Below, in pieces: positions 39,398 to 50,800 of a stretch of DNA of 64,000 bases. The notes beneath the pieces are model-generated. The model saw only the letters and a program-made list of their open reading frames with translations. It did not search any database and had not been told where the DNA came from. The first letter of the stretch is position 1. Each line of letters opens with the position of its first letter. Position numbers and translations under genes: made by a program. The stretch is from Undaria pinnatifida (lineage: Eukaryota; Sar; Phaeophyceae; Laminariales; Alariaceae), in NCBI GenBank assembly GCA_012845835.1, contig JABAKD010000007.1:2205516-2269515 (forward strand), given 5' to 3'.

Positions 39398-42191
39398 TTA
39401 ATCCTCATCAACATTGCCACCCCAGGCCAGTGGCCTTAGTCCTCCCGATTCTTCCTCCCTTCCCCTCGCGGCCTGACGATCCCTCAGAGATAGTCTATAT
39501 CGATGAACTCTGCGCGAAATCGCGACCTGAGTGGTCACAGAAATTATTTGGAATAGTCGCTCCTTGCACACGCCTTTCCGCGCTAGGGACGATGCGTCCG
39601 TCCTTCCAACGATGCTTGCCGCTACCTGATCCATCAGGTCGCTGCCTTCTTTACCGAGGCGCCCAAAGCTTTCCACCGCGAGGGTGGCGAGTTTGTAGCT
39701 GCGTTCGTCGAAGGACACCTGTCCCGGACGAGCGTAGTGGTTGCGCTTGCGCGCCTCGGAAGTGGAAGCCGCTGATCCGGTTTGATCCGCGCTTCCTGCC
39801 CGCATGTAGACCCCTGCTTGTGGGTCCGCATACGTCACGTCGAGGAGTATCGACTTGTCGCGATACTCTGGTGCCGTAGCATCTCTTAGTGCACCTGCTT
39901 CAATCACGATGTCCATTCGCAAATCCCTGTCTGCGTGGAACGGGGCTCCGCTTTCCACCTGGTGGCGGACGGACATGTTTTTAAGGGTGCGGGAGAGCGC
40001 GTGCACGAGGGGTTGGTGCTGATTCACTTGCGCGCCCGCTCGGTGACACAATCGCGCATGCCGCGTATTAACCTCCGCTTCACCGCAGCATGGGCATCTC
40101 GCCGCGAGGAATTCCTCTATCCCCAGAAATCTCTTCCCCGCAGTCACGAACTCTGATGCAGGGATGGTTCTAGCTGAGTCTACAGGTCTCGCCCTTAGGA
40201 AGGCGGTAGCCCCTGATCCCGATTGACTCCGTTGGCGGGCCCTGGCCATGTCTCGTGTCTCCTTCTCGCCTTGAGATTGGCTTGTGTCTCGCTGGGGCCT
40301 CGTCTCGGGGAGCTGGTCCAGCGAAGAGACGTACCTCCCATAACGTACTCGGTTTACCAGTTTACCCAGTCTATGCTGCGCTTTGCTGGAGCTGATAGTT
40401 TTGGCGTCGTGTGCAGGCAACACGTCTGCAATTGATTGCCCTGAGGCACCTTGTTCTCCTGCTCTAAATGCTCTGTCTCGCCAGATTTCCGGCACGATGT
40501 TCGCCATGGCCTCCTCTGAAACCCCATGCACATCGCGCAGGTCCCTGATGCTGTTCCAGATGCGCCGCACGAGGTCAGAATCAGGCAGCTCCCTCCGGAC
40601 TTCGTTCCCTATTGCGCCGGATAGACCAGCAAGCACCTCTGGCACCGTCGCCACCAAGCTCCCAACGGATGCTGACATCCTCCGGGCTTCAGCCGACGAC
40701 AGCCCAAACCCTCCGGCCCCCGTGGACAGGCTCGCCTGCGCCTGTTGATGGGATTGCAGGGTCAACATGTTTGTCGGGCACCCGTCCGCGAAGAACGATG
40801 ATTCTTCTGCTGCCCCCAGGAGATCGAGCAATTTCTCCAGCATCCACAAGGCGTTGCCATCTGCTTTTTTGCATGCAGCCAGCGATAGTTCTGGGTCCAT
40901 CACGCGTTCAAGGTAGGAGGTCCGTTGAACCATGGGGCCGGTGGCAATCAGGTTGGCTGATTGCTTGTCCGGCATGCGCGACAACATCCGCGCAAGTTGC
41001 TCCGCTCCGCCGTTTCGGACTATCTCCATTGCGCTCTCCCTCACGTACTCATCTGTGCCGATGGGCACCCCTACCACCTTAACCGCACCACGTTCGGCGA
41101 TGCTGACACCAATGCCTTCAAGAAGGGCGATTTGTTTCGGCGTAGGTACGTGCCCCTTTGGAGGCAGGGCAACCGTTTTGCTCGGGTTGATCGCAATTCC
41201 GATGTTGGACAGCTCACGCTGGAAAAAGGGTACCACTTCCACAGTATCGGGTGTGATTCATCATTCCGATGCTAATATCATCTAGGTAGGCGAATGCCTC
41301 TACTACACCTCTCGGCTCGAACTCCTCCCGTGTCCGCTTCAGCACCGGCAGGAGCGGCATGCAGAACAACGCCGGCCCCATCGCATCACCTTGTTGTACC
41401 CCGCTGGAGCAGTCGATCTTCCGCCTTTCTCCCGATTCCATCTGAAAAAATACGGGCGCAGACATCTCGCCCTAACATTTTGCCACGAACGGTGTAAGCG
41501 CCGGCACGCAAGTGGCTGCCTCCGCTAGCATAGCAGTCCGCTTCACTGTGTTGAATGCGTTGGAGCGATCGGTGAGGATCAGCAAGTTGTTTGCCTCGTG
41601 ATGTATTTTCGCGCGTAGCGCTACCTGTTCCACCCCCCCTCGTACTCCGACTCCAAACTGTCTCGCTACACGGTTGGCCTCCTCCAGCCGTGGCCGCCAC
41701 TGCCGCATGGTTCCGGCCGCAATAAGCCGCCTCCACGTCATCCCCACGCACACGGGGCGGCATTTTTCACCCAGGGCAGTGAGGTTGGATTGCAAGAAGA
41801 GCTGCCAGAATTCAGGCGGGAAGGCGTTTGGGTCATCGATAATTCTTCTCCAGAAGGCTTCGATGCCAGCTCCGAATTTTTCGCGCCCAAAACCAGTCCT
41901 GATTATTGACTGTAAGTGCGAGAATCGCAGCCCGTCGCTTCCCGCGCCTGATAAGGCGTTGCGAAAATTGATTACCTCGAGGGCCACCTGTGGGTCGAAC
42001 TCTTCCTCCGGGCGCCAGTTGGGTACACACCCTTCCTCCTGGTCGGTGGAACTTGTTGCCACCGCTGCCGCTGCAGCTTCGGAGACGCAGGCCTGGTTCT
42101 TCTCCGGGAACTTTGATTTTACGCGCTCCCACGTTTCGTCGTTCCCCGGCGCGCGCGGTTCCGCGAGAAGGCTGCGTGCTGCCACAGTCAC
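39398..42191 (-). pseudogene. reverse transcriptase/endonuclease ORF of the 39-44 kb element
   Basis: The N-terminal fingers begin near 42190. GSDGLRFSHLQSII and GTMRQWRPRLEEANRVARQ follow, then LILTDRSNAFNTVKRT (catalytic Asp, near 41543-41575). A TAG at 41472 interrupts the frame, which resumes with VFFQMESGERR, GVQQGDAMGPALF and AFAYLDDISIGM (catalytic DD, near 41280). A frameshift near 41230 joins the 614-codon frame ending at 39398. That part contains a thumb-like region, a CPCCGEAE...H...C zinc knuckle (near 40070-40110) and LRMDIVIEAG...SILLDVTYADPQ (39830-39930), reminiscent of restriction-like endonucleases. One stop and one frameshift separate it from an intact ORF. RLE assignment is inference. 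Confidence 0.8.
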
Positions 42192-44183
42192 CCCCCCTCG
42201 ATGGCGGCATGCTGATGATGCCCTCTTAACATATCAGCGTCCGTCTGTTCCCGGGCTTGGCCGATTTGCCTCGTACATGTTCGACGGGTGTACTCCATTA
42301 ACCACGGGAGCAAGAGGGTGAGGTCACCGCGTTCGGCAGACGCAAACCTCTCACGCCGTTTCATTCGGCCATCCTGCGAGTGCAGTAGAGCTGGGAGGAT
42401 GTACCACAACTTGATTGACCTCAGCAGTGATTGCGGCGTCTCCGATTGTGTGGATTGACGATGCTCTCCCAAGGTGTGATTGAGGAGGCCAAGCACATGG
42501 GTGACAAGCTTGGCGTGGGCAGTAGCCAGCCTCGGCTGCACTTACTTTGACAACAATGGCGAAGCGTTGTTGGAGGTCCTCAAGGGGGACATCATCGAGC
42601 GGTCCCGCGATTCCCAATGTGTTTTGGTCCCAGGGATAGCAGAGGCCATCCCGGCGCTCTTCCTCGCCATCGTCAGGTCTCCCCCCGAGTCCCGCTGCCG
42701 TCACGCGTAGTTCAGGGTCGGCCTGAACTGCCGCTTCTATTGCTTCCCGTCTTCCATGGCGGATTGTGCATCCCCTTGCTCCGCAGAGAAACGACGCCTG
42801 CGCCCCGCCTCGTCTGACCGCATTCACCACGCACCGCGCATGCATTGCATGTTGACGTCTACAGGGCAACCCCACCACTCGGTGTCCCCGAGCAATCGTT
42901 GATCTACACCCCCCACAGCTCGTACCGCTGTGGTCGTCTGCAATGAAAGCGCGAAGTTGCGTTACGCTCCTGGTGCTGACCCTCCTCCCTCTCCGTCCTC
43001 GCCTTCTCTCTCTCCACCGCCAACCCTTCCTTCGGCAGGGGCCGAGGGAACCTCGCCGCTTCCATGTCGAGGGATTCGCCCCCGGTTCGTGGTGCCTCCT
43101 CTCCCAGTTCTCGTCGCTCGTGTTCCTCTTCCAGATCCGCGCGGTCGACCTCGTCTACCTCTTGTGCTTCTCCCACCCTCCACTGGACCAGTGGAAATAG
43201 ACGCAGTTGCTCTCGATGTTGCTGGGGTGACGCTGGGCTGTGTTGGGGGCGCGCGCGAGTGTCCCGGCGCCATCGCCTCCCTGTTTTCGGCAGTTCGGGA
43301 GTTTCCCGTGGTAACAGGTACAGCACCTCCTGGCTCCGTCTGCTCCCTCCCCCCCGGGTCACCTTCTGACGCTAGAGTTGCACCTTCCGGTGGTGCCACG
43401 CCCGCTGCTGAAGGGTCGCTCTTCCGTGCCGGGCCCGTTCCTTCCGCCGTGCCCCTCACCGTCGCTGGGGTGGCGCTGGGCTGACTCAGGGGGGGGGGGC
43501 AAGGGTCCCGCCACCGTGACATCCCCTTGTTCGGCCATGAGGGTGTTCTCCACGGCTACATAAGAAGCGGCGCCTCCTGGCTCCGCCTGCTCCCTTACCC
43601 TCGAGTCACCTTCAGACGCCGGGGCTGCTCCTCCCGGTTGTGTTACTCCCGCTGCTAATGAGTCACTCTCCAGCGCCGGGTCTGTTCCATCCGATATTAC
43701 GTCCGCTGCCGTCGGGGAGGGAGGCAGCTCGTTCCCTGCCTCAAACCCGTTTTGGGACCCGACGGTCCACGCTGCCGTCGGGAACGGAGGAAGCGCCTCC
43801 CCCTCTTCTAACGCATTTCGCACCCCGAGGGTCCACCTCGTTAGGCGGTCCTCCCACGTCGAGTCGAGGCCCGCCAAGAACTCTTGGACATGAGGTAGGA
43901 TGTAGATCCTTCGGTTCGGGAGTCGGAGTACAGTATCCTGCGGGCGGATGCCGTACGCGGCGAAGATCTCGCGGTAGTGACCGGCTGCCGCTCTCCATTC
44001 TCTCGGTCGGGGGAAGTCAAGGTAGGCGCCTTGGGGCAGGCCAAGAGCATCTCCGAACAGGGTGCACAACAGGCACGAGGAGGTTGGGCTACTCCCATGG
44101 GTCCTCACCATCTCCTCAAAAGTATAGTGGGAACCAGTCGTGACGTAACTAGCTGGGTCCAACCGGGGGCCATCCTCCTCCAA
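42188..44183 (-). pseudogene. N-terminal part of the 39-44 kb element
   Basis: The 43359-44183 frame begins MEEDGPRLDPASYVTTGSH and has a globular first half (SCLLCTLFGDALGLPQGAY, ILPHVQEFLAGLDSTWED), followed by acidic Pro/Ala/Gly-rich repeats. Two imperfect ~236-bp tandem repeats (about 43230-43700) encode the PGGAAPASEGD-type and PEGATLASEGD-type segments. A frameshift at a run of about ten Gs (43490) moves the coding sense to the 42962-43522 frame. The segment 42188-42541 encodes SLLRSIKLWYILPALLHSQD, a helix typical of the region before this kind of RT. The exact ORF layout is unresolved. Confidence 0.55.
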
Positions 44184-44200
44184 GAGTTCAGCGATTGCAC

Positions 44201-44790
44201 TCTATCGTACGCAATTTACGAGTGAGAATGCACCATGGTCCAGCTGCTCCTTGCTGTGCGGCTGTAATAATACTACGTTGTACGTCGTATACACGGCTTT
44301 TTTCGTCGTTTGTTTCTTGTTTCGGATTCAATTTCGCATTTTGTTTACAGCGCAACAAAAACAAACAGTTTTGTATTAATAGTTTTATTTGCGAAAAATT
44401 GTTTCAATGGGAATTATTTTATAAACAAATTTCAAGGACGTCAGCCGTGAGTTCGACGAATCTTAGGTTAATACTCATCTTTGCAAGCTGCGTTGTTGGT
44501 ACTTTACTTATTAATAGTTTTTTTGTTGTACGCCCGTTTGTTTTGTTTTTCTTCTTTTTTTTATCCTCCGGCGGATGGGGAAAAATAAAGCTTTAGATCA
44601 CCACACTTCCACGTATGTATTTTCATTCGCCGTTATAAGTAGTAGTACTGTATAACGTAGTAGCGCCTTTTTTTGTAAAATAAACTGGAACAAAACAAAC
44701 TGCAATGAAAGACATCAACATTTATTATTAATCTTTTTTTTTTAACGTGGTACTACTACCTGGTTTTACAAAATAATATTACAAAAAATG
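44201..44790. repeat. AT-rich flank with one dispersed short repeat
   Basis: Contains a copy of the cctccggcggatggggaaaa / ctcaccacacttccacgta element at 44565-44625. The rest is T-rich with no coding signal. Confidence 0.6.
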
Positions 44791-44792
44791 AA

Positions 44793-45035
44793 AATAATGC
44801 ACTCCAGCTGTGAGATCGAAGATTTCGTCGAAACTCATCTTTGCAAACTGTGTGTGATACTCCGATCGCGCGTATTACGAGTTGTGTGTCCTATAGGTCG
44901 GCGACTCCCCTTACAACTACAGCTGCTAGCAGTGTAGCTATCAGGGTCTGTATTATGTTTTTATAAAAATCAAAAACACTCCTCCTGGAATCCATCTGTC
45001 TGTCTGTGAGATCGAAGAATTTGTCGAAACTCATC
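44793..45035 (+). mobile_element. foldback element, isolated left-arm fragments
   Basis: A left arm (ctccagctgtgagatcgaag to tatcagggtc, 44800-44958) is followed by a second, shorter arm end at 44985-45035. There is no matching right arm nearby. Confidence 0.75.
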
Positions 45036-45224
45036 TTTTTTTCAGCATTCATTCATTGGTGCAGGCAGTTCCACAAGTAAGTGGTGTGCCCGTTTTTTTT
45101 TTTTTCCGCACACTTTCATGCATGCATGATGACACGATTCAACATTGATTGATTGGGAGCACACAGCAATCACTCCTATTATGGCCCATGATGAGTGTAT
45201 AACAACAAACAGCAGTGTAGTACA

Positions 45225-45236
45225 ATAGTAGTAGTA

Positions 45237-45280
<44 letters not shown>

Positions 45281-45285
45281 AATAC
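45225..45285 (+). repeat. AGT trinucleotide array
   Basis: About 18 copies of agt with one short interruption (agagtagtag). Frames through it give poly-Tyr or poly-Leu and are artefacts. Confidence 0.95.
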
Positions 45286-45439
45286 TGGAACCACACATCA
45301 AGCGCTCGCTCTTCTTGATCGCGTCCTCCGTGCGTATATATGTGCACGTATATATACACGCCTTTTTTCTGCTGCTTGCTGTGCTGCTGCTGCTTGCTGT
45401 CTGTTTTGGTAGACTATGCCATCCCAAACATACATTTTT

Positions 45440-45665
45440 TTTTTTCTTACTTGTCCTTTCTTCCAGCTTCTCGACAAAGGCTGTGGTCACAGGTAGTAGG
45501 TGTTGTCCCTTCTCCCGCCCGGTTCTTGCCTTCAGTTTTTATCGTGCATAGGGTTCAGCAACCCCACTGCTCGACGATTGCTCATCGAGTATTACTTACT
45601 CACGCTGCGGCGTTTTCCGCAAATCAATTTGTCCACAAGAAAAAGTCCCCACGAATTATACGGTA
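45440..45665 (-). mobile_element. tRNA-derived SINE, family A, lacking the head
   Basis: Reverse-oriented body from cttccagcttctcgacaaag to aaaagtccccacgaatta, with a T run at 45434-45444 as tail. The tRNA-like head is missing. Confidence 0.8.
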
Positions 45666-45699
45666 CCAGGTAGCTTTTTACGCACGCACACGCTGCTGT

Positions 45700-47830
45700 G
45701 CCTAGTCGTAATAAGCTCGTACCAGGTACAAAAGAGCATAAGAAAACCCTGTGAAATAGATGGACGCTGTGGATGGACGGAGGATGGGTGTGTGTACACA
45801 GAGAACAGAGAACAGTCTAGACGCACATCGGAGTAAATAATTGATGCGCGGGGGCACAACGAAGAGGGGGGACAAAAATCCCACACAAGATACATACACA
45901 GTCTAAATATGCACAAAACACGCGCACGAGACACAAGACAGACGATTCGATAGACACGACGAGAGGAGAGAAGAGGGATCACAGACTCCTCCACGTTATG
46001 TCGAGACAGAGACCGATCTTGAGTACATACAGCAGCAGTACGTGACGACTATGCCGGCGATAACATCATCTTCTTTCTGGAATAATGATACGTGCTGCCA
46101 GTCGCACCCCCTCCTCTTCTCGCCTAGCAGTATAACGTTAAAAAAAAATGCTCGCATGTTCTTTCTTCTTGTTGCCTCTTGCTTGCGCGCACCCAACGAA
46201 CGGCGGATGTGATTACTGCTACTATTGTTCGTATCGTTATTTTGCACGCCACGTATACCTTATTCTTATTTAACATTCTGCAGTTCGGCTAATACATGCT
46301 CGCGCATACACCAGGGGACAAGCCAATCAAACAACTGAATATTACTGTCTACTAGACACCATGTGATACCCGTATGTACGCATACGTATCATAGCCGTGG
46401 ACCAGGAACACAGAGAGGGGCAAAAGCCCGGGGGCGTCCCACCACCCCCCGCTGTCCCAGGGCGTCCGTGCCCCTTGGGTCGGGGGTACTCGTCAAGGGA
46501 CAACCGACGTCAAAAACGCATGGCAGCATTGCACAGCGCGCTTCGTCGCCGAGATATCTACCCGAGAACCCCCCCGACCGAATTTCCACCGTCAAAACCA
46601 TAGACTTCTAGTTTCAGAAAATCTTCAACTATTTTAAAAATCTTTATGAAAATCTTCATGAAAATCTTCATGCAAATGCTCACTTATACGTCAGCTATCC
46701 GTCTATTCGTCTGCTGCAAATTCTATGCGAGTTTATACTACGCGAGTTTCAACAATCGTGCCCCCTGAAGGCCCGACCATGCCAGATCTTTGGCGAAATT
46801 GGTGAACATGCCGGGCTTTTCGCGGTATTTCCTGCGCACTCGCAGTTGCGTTTCCCTCGATCCATTCGAGTTTGCGTCGAAACTTGAGCAAGAATTCATC
46901 CATTCATGCATGATCTCTTTCCGTACGTAAGTTTTTGTAAGGTTTTCAGATGTCTTTCCTGGGTACCATGTCAGAATCAATCAATCAGAATCAAATCCAG
47001 AGTCTAAAGATACTATGAGACTGATTATTCTAGACGCGTCGAGATCAATCTTGTACATAATATACTAGGTTTAGTGTCCAGTAGCGGTCAGTCAAGCGGT
47101 CGAAGTCTTGATCTCCTGGAATCTTGGCCCAAAATCGGTGCTAAAACACCAAAATGTCCGGTGGTAGAGTAGATCCGCTCGAAATTTTGTATTCGAGGTT
47201 CAAAACATCAACATCCAAGCTGAAAAAAAAGAAATCTTGCCAAAACTGGGCCAAATATATCTCATATATCACACATTTGACTTGCGTTTTGGTGTTGTTG
47301 TTCCCTCCAAAGTGCAAAAAAAAATTGATCGTGGACATTTTTTTGCACGGCAGAGCAGCACCACAGCACGAGAGGTGTTTCACTTACTCTGCTACGATTG
47401 GCCTGCTGCTGCTTCTGCTGTGTGTGTGACGGCCCGACCCTAGCAGAGAGGAGGATTGCCCACTGAAACCAAGCAGCTGTGGCCGGCATTATTGGAGCCC
47501 CATCTGGCAATCGCACGTTGGCCACGCAACGCAAAGCCTCTACGTACGGATAGCTTGTTTGGCCTTTTGCGCTCTTTGCTGCACAGCATCTTTCTTTGGG
47601 CTGTACGCCGCTAATTCTGGGGTAAACATCACTGCAACAATAACGTAGAGTCAGGCAGGCAGGGGTCGGACCCATTCCTTTTTTTTGCAGCGCTGCAGCC
47701 ACTCGTACAAGTCCAAGGCGCTCTCGGCAACGACGGTTGCCATGCGAGCGGTCGGAACAAAGCGGCCTAGGGGCCATGTCGCGACTGCCGAGCAAGCTTC
47801 GCTGGCGTGGGCAGGACGAGTCCCGAAGCC
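45700..47830. other. no recognised gene; upstream region of the zinc-cluster gene
   Basis: No exon could be supported. A short tandem motif (aaaatcttcatg) occurs at 46648-46675. A 177-codon minus-strand frame at 47262-47795 has no recognisable domain. The promoter of the gene starting at 47835 should lie near 47600-47830, but I see no convincing core element. Confidence 0.4.
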
Positions 47831-47834
47831 CGCC

Positions 47835-47893
47835 ATGGACGCGGATAGTTTCGTTGACTATGGGAGCGGTTTTTTGAGAAAGTCCTGTGACAG
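47835..47893 (+). CDS. zinc-cluster gene exon 1
   Basis: Encodes MDADSFVDYGSGFLRKSCD and the first two bases of a Ser codon. The donor is gacag/gtaagg. It carries the first cysteine of the cluster. Confidence 0.75.
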
Positions 47894-50800
47894 GTAAGGC
47901 TCCGCAGAATACACGTTAGGCGAGAGGCAATGATTGCGCGGCAATACCTCCCGACGACGCAGCCCACGCTCCGCCGGGAGGAGCCCCTCCTTCAGTCGCG
48001 TTGTGATGTTCTGCCTGGGCGTGTGTGTGCGTTGCAGAGAAAGCATTTTAGCATTCGGAGTTTTTGATGTACTGTAGTTGAACGAGGCAATTTTTGCGCT
48101 CTCGCCATGTTGGGCGCGGAGTTTTTTGTTGCATGCGGAAAAACGTCAGATGAGCTACCCAGTGACGTCTCTTGTACCCTCCGCTGTCTCCAAGCCTCAT
48201 ATGTAGGCCGGGATGGGGTGCGGCAGCTCATGGCTGGGGTCGGTACTAGGGTACGCTGGGTGGAAACTTGCGCGGGAGTTGCTTGCAGCCTCACATATTA
48301 AAAACCTGGTGCAGATGGGCCGTTGCCCTTTCGGGAGATAGACACCCCGACCGACGTAAGGACGACCCACGGACCACACGCAACCAGCAGTACCACAACC
48401 GCAGCGGATGCTCTCGGTAGATATAGGCTCGGTAGTTAGGCTCGCTAGGTCGATTTGCTTCTCCCTGGGGGGATGCCCCGCTGTATCGTCTACATGTCGA
48501 ACAATTGCCTAATTTCCCGTTGCCGCCGCCCGACACCGCTTGATCGATGCCGCTTCTCTTCGGTTCTCGACGTTCGTTCCTTCGTTTTTTTTTCGATTTT
48601 CCGCGTCCATCCGTGGAATTTTTTTCCTCAACAAACAAACCACGACTTCTGATGCTGAAAACAGCTGTGTCAGCAGTAAGCGCCGGTGCGACGGTCAAGA
48701 CCCCTGCACAAGATGCTTACGACGGAAGAAGCCATGGTGAGTGGCAGCTCGTGCATTAGACAATATACGCCACCCTTATATTTATCCAACCCTCATTGCC
48801 TATGCACTGCTTGCTCGTGCAGGGCCTTGGCTCACGATTCCTGCGCTGTACGTGTGGCCTTCCCGGGTCGTTGTACTCATACACACGAAATTCGAAGACA
48901 GAGCGGTCATGGTCCCTGAATAGTGCGGTGTCCTTTGGTGTGGTGCCCCAGTTTAGTGCGGTGAAGATTGCTTGTTGTCCCGACCGCGCCGTACTGACCA
49001 CGAAGAGCATCATCGCGGGATAGTTGTTGCTCCCACTTGAGTGCGTGTGTTGCGTACCGCACTAGTAGTGAGGAATGCGACTACTGCTGCATCGATCGGT
49101 ATACCGGTACGGCGGTGCAGAGCGATGCTGGTCAAGGAGTGTCGAATATTTGCTTGCCCTTTCGCTTGCTTGGCTGTTGGTTGTGCTGTTGAATCAAATC
49201 AAAATACGGAAACAGCCCAAATGTGAGGCTCACAATAGTCCGCACTTTTTTACCGGACGCAATGGACCGAAATATAAGAGCAGTGTAAAGATCAATATGA
49301 AACCAAACGGTCCTTATAATTGTGTCCAGAGACACGTTTTCTTTCAATCTAATCTTGTGCTACTTTAAAAACAAAACCGTTCTTAACACATGTTTTTGGG
49401 TGGCGATACTAGCTTGGCGCGCAATGGTTCAAGTTTGATCGCGAGCCCTTGCTCAATCAACCCCCCGCCATCTGCGTTGTCACTATATGATAGGTCTTGC
49501 GGCAAGCGCACTACCCTCAGCAGCAAGCAGTAGCAGCAACAGCACTACAATAGCAATATGAGGCAGATAGCGGACACCTACTTTTATTTTCATCTCATTC
49601 CGCAAGACACCAAAACGCTTTTGGGTGGCAGTACTGCGGTGTGATGGTCGAATCCATTCTGTCTGCGTCATCAAGCAAGTTTTGCGGCATGTGCCCGACC
49701 CTCAACAGCAACAGCAGTAGCGGCGACAGCAGTAGGAGATTGATCAATGGCGTATATATGGCCGACCTCCCGAGGTCGGTCTCGAGGCTCGCTGCATTGC
49801 TGCTGCTGCGTGCAATATCGTGGACCTGGATTTTGCAGATGCTGTGCGCATTTTTGGGAGTTTTTCCGCGCGGTTCGACGCCAGTCGACGAAGGAAAAAA
49901 ATGCTGAGTTCTGCTCGCGATAAAAATGAAGGCACGTACAGTGCCATAGTGGGGAAGGGGGAGGAAGGAGGGCCCGCTATGTGACCCCGGAACTGAGTAA
50001 CTACTGGAGAGAGGGCGAGAGTAGTGCGAGGATAATGAACGGGATGACGAAAAAAAAGGGGAAAAAAAAGCGGTAGGAGGTGCAAGCGAGCAATTGTGGT
50101 AGCAGACCCTTACTGAGGCCGGTCACGATTCTTAACTCGCCTGGGTCTCACTGCTACTGCTGCTGCTCTTGCTCCGCTTTGTCTGCTGGTCATTAGCCAA
50201 CTGCTGTACTTCGTAGTGGTGGATTTTGCGGTTTGCGCGTTTTTGGAGTTTTTCCGCGGCTATTAATAGTTTGTTGAACGTTGTGTGGTCATGTGAACTG
50301 AACATTTTTTTAATTTCCTACTTCATTGATATATATGTGCGCCATTCTGTATGGCACCTTGGATCACAGCTCAGCGAGCCCTTGGTTGACTCTTACTCTG
50401 AATGTCAGGTACTGCGGTACGTATTGCATGTCAGTAGCACGTGGCTGTTGCGTCGTTGCTCCTATACTCCAATATGCAAAGCTGAAACTCGACCACGTAG
50501 TTGGTAGAACTCACAGCTGACGCATGTTTTTTTTTTGCTTCTGTGATAGGTTCCAAGTGCAGACTACTACTGTATCTGTATGCAAATATGAAATATGCAA
50601 AGTTGAGTATCGACCACTCAATTGGTGAAACTCACATCCGGCAGGTTTGAATTATGGTTTTGGAGAAATTTACCGAATTTAAATTTACAACATTTGAATA
50701 CTTGTGCATATGTACGAAGCACGACCAGCACAACGTCACACGTCCATCGTATACCAGGTGTATACTTCTACTTTCCAGCTTCTGGACAAGCCGTGGTCAC

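Larger units (their letters stand above)
39170..44200 (-). mobile_element. non-LTR retrotransposon with C-terminal zinc knuckle and RLE-like tail
   Basis: The element spans a Pro/Gly/Ser-rich N-terminal part, an RT and a C-terminal zinc/nuclease-like tail, followed by a 3' UTR reaching about 39170. The 3' end is defined by a 5'-truncated, opposite-strand copy at 59390-59830, which shares the last coding part and UTR strings such as aaatggttggcggaagatac. Domain order (RT, zinc knuckle, PD-(D/E)XK-like strand) fits the restriction-like-endonuclease class (R2/CRE-like) rather than the APE class. No LTRs or integrase are visible. In-frame stops and frameshifts show the copy is inactive. Confidence 0.75.

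Noticed and set aside
40383-42321. Several plus-strand frames of 70-215 codons
   Set aside because: They are antisense shadows of the RT/endonuclease ORF of the 39-44 kb element.
47262-47795. 177-codon minus-strand frame as a divergent gene
   Set aside because: No recognisable domain or exon boundary was found, and it overlaps the presumed promoter region of the zinc-cluster gene.
48547-48759. Zinc-cluster exon read as a stand-alone short frame
   Set aside because: The unspliced frame lacks the first and last cysteines and is only meaningful when spliced to 47893 and 51766.
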